DNA of 64,000 nt from Pseudomonadota bacterium (GTDB taxonomy: Bacteria; Desulfobacterota; Desulfovibrionia; Desulfovibrionales; Desulfovibrionaceae). Positions 24,774 to 33,860 of this stretch are shown here, in pieces. Within the stretch, counting starts at the first letter, position 1. Each line of letters begins with the position of its first letter. Position numbers and translations under genes: made by a program. The DNA lies in assembly GCA_023460395.1 (NCBI GenBank), contig JAEWQB010000020.1, forward strand, positions 124,001 to 188,000. The letters run 5' to 3'. Under the pieces are notes generated by a model. It had not been told where the DNA came from. It did not search any database and saw only the letters and a list, made by a program, of their open reading frames with translations.

Positions 24774-25874
24774 TTACAGGTCAAACTCATCCAGTTCCAT
24801 AAGGCCGGAAAGTGGCGAAAGCGTCTGCCGCGCCTGTAGAAGCAGCAGGTCTGCCAGCACCAAGCACACCATAGCCCGCAGCACCGGCACCACACGGGGA
24901 ATGGCGCAGATGTCGTGGCGTCCGCCAATGCGTATTGCGCGTTCTTCACCTTGTCTGGTGGTGCTAATCTGTTCTTTGGCAAGTGAGGGTATGGGCTTGA
25001 TGGCTGCGCGCGCAATCACAGGCATGCCGTTGGCTATCCCGCCCAGCACGCCCCCCGCATGGTTGGAGGCGAAGGTATTGTCGCGCATGGTGTCATTGTG
25101 CTGACTACCGCGCATACGCGCCGCCGCGAAACCGGAGCCTATTTCCACTCCCTTCACAGCCCCCACGCTCATGAGCGCCTGCGCCAGCAGAGCGTCCAGC
25201 TTGGCGAATACCGGCTCTCCCAGCCCGGCAGGCACGCCCTGCGCCTCTATCTGCACTATGCCGCCCAGCGTATCTCCCTGCCCTTTCACTTCCCGGACCA
25301 GATGTTCCCATGGTTCCACAACGCCGGGTTCAGCCGCAAAAAAAGGACGACCCACCGCCCCTTCCGGGTCTGTCACCGCCGCAGGCACTCCGCCCAATTC
25401 CACGGTGTACGCCCGCACGGTAATTCCTTGCGCGGCGAGCAATTGCGCGGCAATCGCCCCGCCCGCCACCCGGCTCACCGTTTCGCGCCCGGAGGAACGC
25501 CCTCCGCCCCGGTAGTCACGAAAACCGAATTTACGGTCAAAGGTATAATCCGCGTGACCGGGACGCCAGACGTCTTTGATGTCCCCGTAATCGCGGGAGC
25601 GCTGGTCCGTATTTTCAATCATAAATCCAATGGGGGTTCCCGTGGTTCTGCCTTCAAACACGCCGGAAAGAATGCGCACCGCATCCGGTTCCCGGCGGGA
25701 AGTGACGGCTGGACCGCCCTGCCCCGGTCTGCGCAAATCCAGATCGTGCTGAATATCCTCTTCGCGCAACTCAATGCCGGAGGGGCATCCGTCCACCACG
25801 CCACCCAGCGCCGCGCCATGCGATTCACCGAAAGTGGTCAGCCGGAACAACCGGCCAAAGGTATTGCCGCTCAT
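24774..25874 (-). CDS. aroC: Chorismate synthase
   Basis: AroC converts 5-enolpyruvylshikimate-3-phosphate to chorismate with reduced FMN, the last common step to aromatic amino acids. The ATG at 25874 (GGAGG at a spacing of 7) gives 366 aa starting MSGNTFGRLFRLTTFGESHG, the family signature. Other hallmarks are RRPGQGGPAVTSRREPDAVR, DYGDIKDVWRPGHADYTFDR and YRGGGRSSGRETVSRVAGGA. It is followed by recD2, and aroK lies about 800 bases upstream on the same strand with a universal stress gene between, so shikimate genes are loosely clustered here. Confidence 0.98.
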   Translation of the reverse strand: MSGNTFGRLFRLTTFGESHGAALGGVVDGCPSGIELREEDIQHDLDLRRPGQGGPAVTSRREPDAVRILSGVFEGRTTGTPIGFMIENTDQRSRDYGDIKDVWRPGHADYTFDRKFGFRDYRGGGRSSGRETVSRVAGGAIAAQLLAAQGITVRAYTVELGGVPAAVTDPEGAVGRPFFAAEPGVVEPWEHLVREVKGQGDTLGGIVQIEAQGVPAGLGEPVFAKLDALLAQALMSVGAVKGVEIGSGFAAARMRGSQHNDTMRDNTFASNHAGGVLGGIANGMPVIARAAIKPIPSLAKEQISTTRQGEERAIRIGGRHDICAIPRVVPVLRAMVCLVLADLLLLQARQTLSPLSGLMELDEFDL

Positions 25875-26185
25875 ACCATATCCTCCGTGTTGGGCACATT
25901 CGTACATATGCCCGAAAGCGCGTTTGGAAAAAAACAAAGAAGACCGCGCCGTCCGCCCACAACGCGCCATCGCCATGCAACGGGGAATGCGCCGGGTATT
26001 CCGGTTTGCATTCCCGTATCAGCGGAGGAAATGGTGAGACAGCCCGTTACGCCATCTCCTTCCCGCATTCTCTCTCGTGGAAAGGGACTGGCAACTCACG
26101 CAGGGGCGGTCGTCCTTCCTCTCATATGGGAACAACTCATATGGGAACGATGTGCCGGGAACACGCAGTCCCACGCGAAAAATTG
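25875..26185. other. Intergenic, about 310 bases
   Basis: No gene is supported. It contains a 15-bp tandem duplication, CTCATATGGGAACAA at 26121-26135 and the near-identical copy at 26136-26150. The part near 25874 should carry the aroC promoter. Confidence 0.5.
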
Positions 26186-26608
26186 CTACCGGACCACCGT
26201 AACCGGGCAAGCCGCGACCTGCAGGACGCGGTGCGTGGTGCTGCCTACCAGCAGACCTTCCAGTTCCGAATGCCCGCGCGAACCCATGATAATAACATCG
26301 CACTTGTCAAAGTCCGCCAGTTGCACAATGGCGTCTTCCACCGGGCCTTCCAGCACCTTGTCCGTAAACGGAACCCCCATGTCCCGCAACATTCCCCGGT
26401 AAGGTTCCAGCAACTCGTTGGCGCGCACGGTAAGCCCGTGCTTCGCCTGATCATACGCTTCGGAACTGAGCATGGGCGGAACCTGCATACGGCAGTTCAT
26501 GAGCAAAACTTCCGCTCCTACCAGTTTTGCAAACTCTCCGGCATACCGTGCGGCCTTAACTGAATATTCCGAGCCATCCACAGGAACCAATATCTTTTTG
26601 ATCTGCAT
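26186..26608 (-). CDS. Universal stress protein (UspA family)
   Basis: From ATG 26608, preceded by AGGGAGA, the product is 140 aa. It starts MQIKKILVPVDGSEYSVKAA, typical of UspA domains, and has the ATP-binding pattern MGSRGHSELEGLLVGSTTHR followed by VLQVAACPVTVV, meaning it belongs to the nucleotide-binding subgroup. Such proteins accumulate under stress and stationary phase; the specific role is unknown. It is 67 bases downstream of aroK on the same strand and may be co-transcribed, though its own ribosome site and function suggest independent control. Confidence 0.95.
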   Translation of the reverse strand: MQIKKILVPVDGSEYSVKAARYAGEFAKLVGAEVLLMNCRMQVPPMLSSEAYDQAKHGLTVRANELLEPYRGMLRDMGVPFTDKVLEGPVEDAIVQLADFDKCDVIIMGSRGHSELEGLLVGSTTHRVLQVAACPVTVVR

Positions 26609-26675
26609 GATGATTCTCCCTAAAATTCCCATTCAAAGCGGTGCGAACGCACCACACGCGCCTTTTTTGATGTTG

Positions 26676-27383
26676 CTAGTCTAGCGAGGTATGCCCTTTT
26701 GTTTCAAGGAATTTTACGAGATACTCCGTAATTTCCTGCACATTTTTTTCACCATCCACGGTTATATGCGCCACAGCGGCGTATAATGGAACGCGTGCGG
26801 CGAGCACCTCTTCGACCTCACGCGAAACCGCCGCAGCGGGGGTATTCTGCGTGCCGGACAAAGCGGATGGCGTGGACGGAATGGGCGAAACGGGCAAATC
26901 GGGTGAGCCGGGCGAATCGGGTGAGCCGGGTGAATCGGGTACCCCCGGCGAAATAGACACATGGGGCGAATCAGGCAGCCCCGGCCCCCCTTCCTCGTCC
27001 GCAGAGGCCAATGCGGGCCGCTGCTCGTGCAACGGGTCCGCGCACAACCGCGCCACCAATGCATCGGCAGAAACACGCAGCCACGCCGTCAGGCCAGATT
27101 CCGCCAAGAGCAGACGGTTCTCCTCACGCAGCACCATGCCCCCGCCCGTGGCAACCACAAGGCATGGAGCATCGCATACCGCACGCAGCGCAGCAGTTTC
27201 CATGTCGCGAAAGGCTTCCCAGCCTTGCCGCCGCACAATCTCCGCCACGGAACACCCGGCACCGCGCACCACCAACTCGTCCGTATCCACAAACCGCCAC
27301 CCCAGCCGGGCAGCCAGCTCGCGCCCCACAGTGGTTTTGCCACTGGCGCGCGGCCCGACTAAATATATCCGCCGTGCCTTCAT
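26676..27383 (-). CDS. aroK: Shikimate kinase with a repeat-rich insert
   Basis: The enzyme phosphorylates shikimate at O3 using ATP. From ATG 27383 (GGGAG at a spacing of 7) the product is 235 aa, about 60 longer than usual. Walker A is GPRASGKTT at residues 10-18; DTDELVVRGAG, EAFRDMETAALRA and VVATGGGMVLREEN are the shikimate-binding parts. After the LID segment ARLCADPLHEQRPAL a non-homologous insert of about 60 residues (128-188) consists of Pro/Ser/Asp/Gly-rich text with SPGSPD repeats, coded by 18-nt DNA repeats at 26902-26937. The core resumes with REVEEVLAARVPLYAAVAHI. The insert sits between the LID and the adenine loop and should be a flexible surface loop. Confidence 0.93.
   Translation of the reverse strand: MKARRIYLVGPRASGKTTVGRELAARLGWRFVDTDELVVRGAGCSVAEIVRRQGWEAFRDMETAALRAVCDAPCLVVATGGGMVLREENRLLLAESGLTAWLRVSADALVARLCADPLHEQRPALASADEEGGPGLPDSPHVSISPGVPDSPGSPDSPGSPDLPVSPIPSTPSALSGTQNTPAAAVSREVEEVLAARVPLYAAVAHITVDGEKNVQEITEYLVKFLETKGHTSLD
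26902..26937 (-). repeat. 18-nt tandem repeat inside aroK
   Basis: GGTGAGCCGGGCGAATCG 26902-26919 and GGTGAGCCGGGTGAATCG 26920-26937 differ by one base; degenerate copies flank both sides. They encode SPGSPD-type hexads. Confidence 0.85.
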
Positions 27384-27713
27384 AGGGCATCTCCCAGTCA
27401 TCACAGGATATCATCGGGCCGTCTGGCAGCCCCCGCCAACCTATCCATATCCCCGCAAAGAGGCAACCGGACAACGTTCCCGGTGCCATAGCTGTTACAG
27501 GCGCGTAAAAAATAGCCCACGCGGGCCGTGCCCTCTTTTACCCCGGCAGGATTGGTGCTAGGAAGGGGCGACCTGTATTCACACATCGGGAAGGACAACG
27601 CGTATTGCTCTCTCCGCGCCACAAAAAAAGTGCCGCGGAGACTCCGCAACAGAATAAACGCTGACCGTCCCGCATAACCAGCCGTCCCTGCCAACGGCGA
27701 AAAAGGATTCTCC
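27384..27713. other. Intergenic between divergent aroK and mltA, about 330 bases
   Basis: No supported gene. It must contain the promoters of both aroK (leftward) and mltA (rightward). No strong consensus was identified by eye. Confidence 0.45.
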
Positions 27714-29030
27714 GTGGTGAAGTGTTTCCGCCCGTTCCCCCGCTTCGCACTTTCCCGCAAGCGGATTGGAACAATTACATATACAACGGCAACGTCCGCG
27801 TCTTTTTTACGGCTGTCTCTGGTCGTATGTCTGTGTTGCCTTCTCTTCACCGCCTGCGCCAAGCCGCCAGTTTCCGTCACGCAACCGGGCAGCCCAGTGC
27901 AAGAGGCTCCGGCCCAGCCCGAAACCACATTCTCGCCCCTGTCCCTCCCCGAAGCCGAGGCGGTGGCCCGACTTATGGATATCTCCCGGCAGGGTCTTTC
28001 CTCGTGGCAAGAACTTGCGCCGGGGATAGAACGCTCCTTGGCCTATGTGAGCCGCAAACCCGCCACAGCAACGGTACTACGCCGTGAGGGACTGAACGTC
28101 ACATGGGGCGAGCTTCGCGCGTCCTTATTGCTCATGCGCGACCTGCTTCCCCGACTGGATGCCGACCCCACCTTGCTGGCGACGCATTTCCAGTTTTTAC
28201 AACTCGCGCAAGATCCCGTGTTCACCGGCTATTATGAACCAGCCATTGAGGCCTCCACCAAGCCTTCCAGCGTGTATGCCTATCCTCTGTACGCTGTGCC
28301 GGACGACCTCAAAACACTGGACCTTTCCGCCTTTCATCCCCGGTTTACAGGGCAGAAAATATATTACCGGCTACAGGGAAATGCCGTGCTGCCCTACCAC
28401 GACCGCGAGGCCATTGATTCTGAAAAAGCGCTCGCCTCACGTGGTCTGGAAATCGCATGGGCTAAAAATCCCATAGATATTTTCTTCCTTCAAATACAAG
28501 GCTCCGGGCGGCTTATTCTGCCGGATAACCGGGAGTGCCATGTTTTGTACGCAGGAAAAAACGGACGCGAATACGTCTCGCTCGGTCGTGTGATGCGTAA
28601 CAAAGGACTGCTCCCGGCGGACGGCATTAGCATGCAGAGTATCCGCGACTATCTGGAGCGTCACCCCTATGCCATGCAAAGTCTGCTGAACAGCAACCCC
28701 AGCTATGTCTTTTTCCGCCTTTCGGACTCCGGTCCTTACGGCGCCATCAACCAAATATTGACCCCACGCGTTTCTCTAGCCACAGACCCCGCCCTTTTGC
28801 CACTGGGCGGAGTATTAGCCTTCACCGTTCCCCTGCCCGCAAAAAACGCGGAAGGCGGCTTCACCCCCGGCACCCCGTTTACGGGCATCGGGCTGGCACA
28901 GGATACGGGTGGGGCTATCAAAGGACATCGGCTGGATTTTTTCAGCGGCTATGGGGACGACGCCACGTGGATTGCGGGGCACATGAACACTCCGGGATCT
29001 GTCTGGCTTTTGCTCCCACGCACGCCATAA
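27714..29030 (+). CDS. mltA: Membrane-bound lytic murein transglycosylase A
   Basis: MltA cleaves the glycan strands of peptidoglycan to 1,6-anhydromuropeptides. The GTG at 27714 has AAAGGA upstream and gives 438 aa. The lipoprotein signal LVVCLCCLLFTAC ends in a lipobox Cys, so it is anchored in a membrane. The catalytic domain shows DPVFTGYYEPAIEAS, then DSEKALASRGLEIAWAKNPI and DIFFLQIQGSGRLILP, and the C-terminal 3D domain has PFTGIGLAQDTGGAIKGHRL with its three conserved Asp residues (last one in RLDFFSGYGDDA). Its stop is 22 bases before the signalling gene 29053, so the two may be co-transcribed. Confidence 0.95.
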   Translation: MVKCFRPFPRFALSRKRIGTITYTTATSASFLRLSLVVCLCCLLFTACAKPPVSVTQPGSPVQEAPAQPETTFSPLSLPEAEAVARLMDISRQGLSSWQELAPGIERSLAYVSRKPATATVLRREGLNVTWGELRASLLLMRDLLPRLDADPTLLATHFQFLQLAQDPVFTGYYEPAIEASTKPSSVYAYPLYAVPDDLKTLDLSAFHPRFTGQKIYYRLQGNAVLPYHDREAIDSEKALASRGLEIAWAKNPIDIFFLQIQGSGRLILPDNRECHVLYAGKNGREYVSLGRVMRNKGLLPADGISMQSIRDYLERHPYAMQSLLNSNPSYVFFRLSDSGPYGAINQILTPRVSLATDPALLPLGGVLAFTVPLPAKNAEGGFTPGTPFTGIGLAQDTGGAIKGHRLDFFSGYGDDATWIAGHMNTPGSVWLLLPRTP

Positions 29031-29052
29031 CCGCTCCTTTTCGGGAGGCTCC

Positions 29053-30591
29053 ATGAATGATTCCTCGATTTCCGTTCTCGCGTTGGATGACGATCCCATA
29101 GTTCGTCGCACCATGGCCGCTTTTCTGCAAGATGAGGGATTTTCCGTCATTGAGGCGGACTGCGGGCGAGCAGGACTGGAACTATTCCGTCAGGGCGGTG
29201 TGGACGCTATTTTGCTGGACTGGCGGCTCCCCGACATGCGCGCAGGAGAAATTCTCAGCACCATCTGTGAACAAGCCCCCACCACTCCCGTCATTATCGT
29301 ATCGGGAACGGAACGGGTGGACGATGTGGTGGACGCTTTGCAGCGCGGCGCGTGGGACTTCCTTATGAAACCGCTCACGGACATGACCGTGCTGGTGGCG
29401 GCTCTGCGCAAATGCCTTTCCCGCGCACGCCTGCTGCGGGAAGAAGGCTTACGGCGCGAAACGCTGGAGCAGCAGGTGCGCAAACGCACCGAAGCGCTGG
29501 AACAGGCCAACGCGATGCTGCGCCGTCAGATAAGTGAACGGCTGGAGTTTGAACGAGCGCTTGCCGACAGCGAAGAACGATTCCGCCAGCTTGTGGAAAA
29601 CGTGCGCGAGGCGTTTTTTGTGCGCGACATGAATACGGGCGCGTTTCTCTACGTCAGCCCCGCCTACGCGGAAATATGGGGACGCTCCTGCGCTTCGTTG
29701 TACGCCGCGCCGGAATCGTTATTTACCGCCGTGCACGCTGCTGACCGTCGCCGCATTCTTCTGAGCTGGGAATTGCTCACGCGCACCAACCGTCCCATGG
29801 ACGAAGAATGCCGTATTGTCCGCCCGGACAATACCATTCGCTGGATTCGGGGCCGCGCGTTTCCCGTGGAGGACGATGCAGGCACCCCCTACCGTATCGT
29901 GGGCATTGCCGACGACATCACCCGACGCAAACTTTCCGATGAAAGCATCCGCCGGTCTTTGCGGGAAAAGGAAACCCTGCTCAAAGAAGTTCATCATCGG
30001 GTGAAAAACAACCTGCAACTGGTTTCCAGTTTACTCAACCTTCAGGCCTCGTACATCCGCACGCCGGAAGACAAGGAACTTTTCCTTGAGTCGCAAAATC
30101 GCATCCACTCCATGACGCTGGTGCATGAAGAACTGTACCGCTCTGACGATCTTTCCTGCGTGAACTTCACGGACTACCTGCCCAAGCTCGCGCATAAGCT
30201 TATGGCGGTTTTCGCCATGGGCAAACATATCCGTCTGCGGACGGACATCCAGCCTCTCTCGTTCCCCGTTGACACTGCGATACCCTGCGGATTGATTATC
30301 AACGAACTGCTCACCAACGCGCTCAAGCACGCATTTCATGGTCGGGAGGAAGGCACGGTGCAACTTTCCGTCACGCGGGAGCGTAACGTGGTGCGCCTTG
30401 TCATCCAAGACGACGGCACGGGTTTTCCGCAGGGATACGACCCGGATACCGCCCGCACTCTGGGGATGCAACTGGTGAGATCGCTGGTCGATCAACTGGG
30501 GGCTGTTCTGACTATAGACGTGGTTGAAGGCACCACGTTCACCATCGCTTTTGAAACGCCCAAAGGAAATATTCCCCAGCAACACGCGTAG
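29053..30591 (+). CDS. Response regulator-PAS-HisKA_2 histidine kinase hybrid
   Basis: The 512-aa protein is cytosolic, with no membrane helix. Residues 1-about 120 are a receiver domain: acidic pair in LALDDDPIVRR, phospho-acceptor D56 in LLDWRLPD, and Lys in FLMKPLTD. A coiled-coil linker follows (EALEQANAMLRRQISERLEF), then a PAS domain with a PAC motif (FFVRDMNTGAFLYVSPAYAE; GIADDITRRKLSDE). The kinase part is of the HisKA_2 type, with the phospho-His in KEVHHRVKNNLQLVSSLLNL at about residues 314-315, and a HATPase with INELLTNALKHAF and DDGTGFP. A receiver at the N-terminus means it is itself phosphorylated by another kinase. GGGAGG precedes the start. Confidence 0.93.
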   Translation: MNDSSISVLALDDDPIVRRTMAAFLQDEGFSVIEADCGRAGLELFRQGGVDAILLDWRLPDMRAGEILSTICEQAPTTPVIIVSGTERVDDVVDALQRGAWDFLMKPLTDMTVLVAALRKCLSRARLLREEGLRRETLEQQVRKRTEALEQANAMLRRQISERLEFERALADSEERFRQLVENVREAFFVRDMNTGAFLYVSPAYAEIWGRSCASLYAAPESLFTAVHAADRRRILLSWELLTRTNRPMDEECRIVRPDNTIRWIRGRAFPVEDDAGTPYRIVGIADDITRRKLSDESIRRSLREKETLLKEVHHRVKNNLQLVSSLLNLQASYIRTPEDKELFLESQNRIHSMTLVHEELYRSDDLSCVNFTDYLPKLAHKLMAVFAMGKHIRLRTDIQPLSFPVDTAIPCGLIINELLTNALKHAFHGREEGTVQLSVTRERNVVRLVIQDDGTGFPQGYDPDTARTLGMQLVRSLVDQLGAVLTIDVVEGTTFTIAFETPKGNIPQQHA

Positions 30592-30597
30592 CCGGCT

Positions 30598-30927
30598 TCA
30601 TCCACGTGGCTCCGCGCAGGGGAAATATGGCACCCATGCGTGGGAAATATAGACGCTTCCGTCTCTCGCGGACAAGAGCGCTGGCCCTGTCGGAGCAGCA
30701 TCCCGACAAACCTTCCGTGTGTTCACGGAGTAATTACAGAAGGGCATTCCCAACGACATTCCCGCCAGCTCAAACGTGCCCCGCCATATACAAAGGCCCG
30801 CCACTCCGTGGCGGGCCATAGCATCAAACTGAGGAGTATGCGCGGCCTCCAGTGGAGTTATGCCGCCGGGGCACAAAGCCGGAACCTCACCCATGCCGTC
30901 TATAATACAGAAAACCAGCTTCCGCAT
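30598..30927 (-). pseudogene. Truncated cofactor-independent phosphoglycerate mutase / proposed homoserine kinase (apgM type)
   Basis: The ATG at 30927 directly follows the hom stop codon (TAA then ATG, no gap). The first about 45 residues (MRKLVFCIIDGMGEVPALCP, then GGITPLEAAHTPQFDAMARH) match the N-terminus of the alkaline-phosphatase-superfamily ApgM/proposed homoserine kinase family, in which D and the metal site sit in IxDGMG. After residue about 46 the text no longer resembles the family, and the frame ends at 109 codons, whereas the family is about 400 aa. The remaining 1 kb is missing because the convergent kinase gene 29053-30591 begins 6 bases away. This fits a deletion that removed most of the gene, leaving a non-functional remnant. 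Confidence 0.75.
30791..30817 (-). terminator. Possible terminator inside the apgM remnant
   Basis: GGCCCGCCAC 30795-30804 pairs perfectly with GTGGCGGGCC 30808-30817 (loop TCC). On the minus strand it is followed by UUUGUAUAU, a weak U-rich run. It lies exactly where similarity to the apgM family stops and could end the hom transcript. Confidence 0.45.
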
Positions 30928-32223
30928 TTAAAGAATCCGGTAATACACAGGCTCCCGCACAACCAAGCCCTTCGCCTTCATCCCATCCACAGCGGTTTTC
31001 ACCGCACGGGCCGAAGCTTCGTGCGTCAGGAACACGATGGGCACCTCAGCAACACCCCGTTCCTTTTGCGAAGCCTGAGCAATGGAAATGCCTTGTTCAG
31101 CCAATTCTCCCGCCAAATCACGCAACACGCCGGGAACATCCCGCACGATAACCCGGAAATAATACCGGGAACGCGCCTCGTCCGGCGGAAGAATATTTGC
31201 CAACGGGAAGGTTTGCTCCACAAATCCCGTATTATTAGGATGCGCTCCACGCGCCACGCTCAAAATATCCCCCAGCACGGCACTGGCTGTGGGTAAATCG
31301 CCCGCGCCCTGCCCGTGCAGGAAAACCGGCCCGCAGGCATTTCCTTCCAGCCGCACGGCGTTATACGCGCCGCCCACACGGGCGATAAGGTACGTATGGT
31401 GGACCAGCGTGGGGAACACCCCCGCCTCTATTTTGCCATCCACTTCCTGCACTTCGCCCACCAGCTTCACCCGGTAACCAAATTCGCGGGCGCACTCAAT
31501 ATCTTCCGGTTCCACGGCAGACACTCCCACCACGGGCAACTTGGCGAAGGGATATTCCACGCCAAATGCCAACCGGATGAGAAGGCACAGCTTGTGCGCC
31601 GCGTCCAACCCTTCAATATCCAACGTGGGGTCCGCCTCGGCATACCCCAGTTCCTGCGCCTGTCTGAGCGCAGTGGAGAAGTCGAGGTTATTGGTGGTCA
31701 TCTCAGAAAGAATATAGTTCGCCGTACCGTTCAAAATACCCATCAGGCGGGATATACGGTTACCAGCCAAGTTTTCCTTAAGCGTATCCAAAATGGGAAT
31801 GCCGCCGCAGACACTGGCTTCGTACTTAAGGTGCACTCCATATTCCGCCGCCAGCGCGAACAGGTCCATACCTTGTTCCGCGAGAAGCGCTTTGTTGGCG
31901 GTAACCACGTGCTTCCCGGCGCGAATGGCGCGTTCGATAAGCCGTTTGGGGGCGTCTATGCCGCCCATTAGTTCCACCAAAACATCCACTTCCGGGTCCG
32001 CGAGCAGCGCTTCCGGGTCGTCCGTAAGCACCGCGCCTTCGGGAACAGGGACGTTCCGGGGTTTAGACACATCGCGCACGAGGATGGTCTTAATAACCAC
32101 CTCGCGCCCGGTACGCCGGATAATCCAGTCCCGGTTTTCTTCTATCACACGGGCAAGCCCCGTGCCCACCGTACCGAATCCGGCAAGCGCCAGCACCAAC
32201 TTGTTTCCGTTAGCCACAGACAT
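30928..32223 (-). CDS. hom: Homoserine dehydrogenase with ACT domain
   Basis: Hom reduces aspartate semialdehyde to homoserine, the branch point to threonine and methionine. The 431-aa product has the Rossmann motif [20 protein letters not shown], the catalytic region [20 protein letters not shown] and [20 protein letters not shown], and a C-terminal ACT domain ([20 protein letters not shown]), which usually mediates threonine feedback inhibition. Its ATG lies within the end of the aminotransferase gene (14-base overlap), and the truncated apgM remnant follows without a gap. Threonine synthesis would need a homoserine kinase from elsewhere, because the neighbouring candidate is broken. Confidence 0.97.
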   Translation of the reverse strand: MSVANGNKLVLALAGFGTVGTGLARVIEENRDWIIRRTGREVVIKTILVRDVSKPRNVPVPEGAVLTDDPEALLADPEVDVLVELMGGIDAPKRLIERAIRAGKHVVTANKALLAEQGMDLFALAAEYGVHLKYEASVCGGIPILDTLKENLAGNRISRLMGILNGTANYILSEMTTNNLDFSTALRQAQELGYAEADPTLDIEGLDAAHKLCLLIRLAFGVEYPFAKLPVVGVSAVEPEDIECAREFGYRVKLVGEVQEVDGKIEAGVFPTLVHHTYLIARVGGAYNAVRLEGNACGPVFLHGQGAGDLPTASAVLGDILSVARGAHPNNTGFVEQTFPLANILPPDEARSRYYFRVIVRDVPGVLRDLAGELAEQGISIAQASQKERGVAEVPIVFLTHEASARAVKTAVDGMKAKGLVVREPVYYRIL

Positions 32224-33400
32224 CTCCCCCCGCGTTCAGCAGTTTTCTGATGCCACGGCACGCCTGATGCGTGCGGTGCTCATTTTCGATAAGGGCAAAC
32301 CGCACGTGATCGTCACCAAAGTGCCCGAACCCCAGACCGGGGGAAACAGCCACCCTGGCTTCCGTTAACAAAAGCTTGGCAAATTCCACAGAGCCGAGAT
32401 GACGGAACTCTTCAGGGATCTGCGCCCACACGAACATGGTGCCCTTAGGAGACGGAACCTGCCATCCGGCGCGGTCCAGCCCCTCTATGAGGCAGTCGCG
32501 CCGGTTCTGGTATATCTGCACGATATGGCGCACGCAGTCGTCCGGTCCGTTCAACGCCACTGTGGCGGCTATCTGAATCGGCTGAAAAATGCCGTAGTCC
32601 AAATATGATTTTATGCGGGTAAGCGCGTGCACAAGCTCCCGGTTCCCCACGCAGAAGCCCACTCGCCAGCCAGCCATGGAGTAACTCTTGGACATGGAGT
32701 AAAACTCCACCCCCACGTCCTTGGCGCCGTTGGCTTGCATAAAGCTGGGCGGTTTATACCCGTCAAACGCAAGATCGGCATAGGCGATGTCGTGAATAAC
32801 GTACATGCCGAATTCTTTGGCGAAGTCCACAATCTTCTGGAAAAATTCCGGGGTAGCCAGCTCCGTGGTGGGGTTGTGCGGGTAACTCAGCATGAGCACT
32901 TTAGGCTGTGGCCACGTCTGCCGTGCAGCCATGGTCAAATCCTCAAAAAAGTCACGTCCCTTGCCAATGGGAATACGGCGAACATCCGCACCGGCAATAA
33001 TGGCGGCGTAAGTATGAATAGGGTACGTGGGGTCTGGAGCAAAGACCACATCGCCGGGCGAAAGCATGGCTAACGCAAGGTGCGAAAGCCCTTCCTTCGC
33101 GCCCATGGTGACCACGCATTCTTTGTCTGGATCCAAATACACGCCGTAATTGCGCTGATACCAATCGCACATGGCCTTGCGCAAATTGGGAATGCCTCTG
33201 GAGACGGAGTAGCGGTGATTGATGCCTTTCGCCGCCGCCTCGGTCATTTTGTCCACGATGTGCTGGGGGGTCGGAATATCTGGGTTACCCATGCCCATGT
33301 CCACGATGTCTATGTTCTGGCGGCGGAGCTGCATCTTCAGCTCACCAACCACTGCAAAGACATAGGGGGGCAGACGGTGCATACGCGGAAACTCTTGCAT
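32210..33400 (-). CDS. Class I/II aminotransferase (AlaC/LL-DAP aminotransferase-like)
   Basis: The start ATG at 33400 gives 396 aa, [20 protein letters not shown], with a GGAGG box 11 bases away; a longer upstream frame is unlikely. It is a fold-type I PLP aminotransferase: [32 protein letters not shown], the substrate/PLP Asn in [18 protein letters not shown], and the PLP Lys K238 in [19 protein letters not shown]. The subgroup resembles AlaC and similar alanine/aspartate-family aminotransferases placed upstream of hom in Desulfovibrio-like bacteria. Overlap with hom indicates coupled translation and a role in aspartate-family or alanine metabolism; the exact substrate is uncertain. Confidence 0.92.
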   Translation of the reverse strand: MQEFPRMHRLPPYVFAVVGELKMQLRRQNIDIVDMGMGNPDIPTPQHIVDKMTEAAAKGINHRYSVSRGIPNLRKAMCDWYQRNYGVYLDPDKECVVTMGAKEGLSHLALAMLSPGDVVFAPDPTYPIHTYAAIIAGADVRRIPIGKGRDFFEDLTMAARQTWPQPKVLMLSYPHNPTTELATPEFFQKIVDFAKEFGMYVIHDIAYADLAFDGYKPPSFMQANGAKDVGVEFYSMSKSYSMAGWRVGFCVGNRELVHALTRIKSYLDYGIFQPIQIAATVALNGPDDCVRHIVQIYQNRRDCLIEGLDRAGWQVPSPKGTMFVWAQIPEEFRHLGSVEFAKLLLTEARVAVSPGLGFGHFGDDHVRFALIENEHRTHQACRGIRKLLNAGGDVCG

Positions 33401-33731
33401 AGCCTTGGCATCCTCCAATAACAATATGAAATAGGCACGTACACTATCGCGCAGGCACTGGGCTGTCAAAGAATCTATTGTCAGCGGCCCCGCATTTTTT
33501 GCTATTTTTGAGCATCTCATCATATTTTATTATAAAAACACTTTTTTTCATCACCCAACTCCCGATATCTGGCCCCACATCCTTCACTCAATAACAAAAA
33601 AACTTTAAGATCAGCCTGTTAGTACACCCCCTGTTTCCACTCCCTACGCCGTTCTCTCCTCCCATTACTCTTATTTCCTTTCCCCTCTTTCCCCTCTTTC
33701 TCCGCTTCACCCGGCGAGGATGCTCCGCAAT
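33401..33731. other. Intergenic, about 330 bases, A+T-rich
   Basis: No gene. The stretch 33490-33610 is markedly A+T-rich with poly-A/T tracts (aaaaacactttttttc and similar), unlike the G+C-rich surroundings, and should carry the aminotransferase-hom promoter (leftward). Confidence 0.5.
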
Positions 33732-33766
33732 AAAACACCGGCCTCCGCTCTTGCGAAGGCCGGTGT
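33732..33766 (-). terminator. Intrinsic terminator of the EF-hand gene
   Basis: ACACCGGCCT 33735-33744 pairs perfectly with AGGCCGGTGT 33757-33766 (10 bp); on the minus strand UUUUA follows. Confidence 0.85.
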
Positions 33767-33860
33767 GCATATCGACCATTGCGCCCTGACAACGCCCCGA
33801 AATTTCTGTTTCCTCACAGCAGACCAAAACAGCTCTGCCGGAAGCAATGCGGAGGTTCCA

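Noticed and set aside
26121..26150. 15-bp tandem duplication CTCATATGGGAAC in the aroC upstream gap
   Set aside because: Real, but only two copies in non-coding DNA; recorded in the gap entry and not judged noteworthy.
31315..31971. Rightward frame opposite hom
   Set aside because: Antisense shadow rich in His/Arg/Gln with no recognisable domain.
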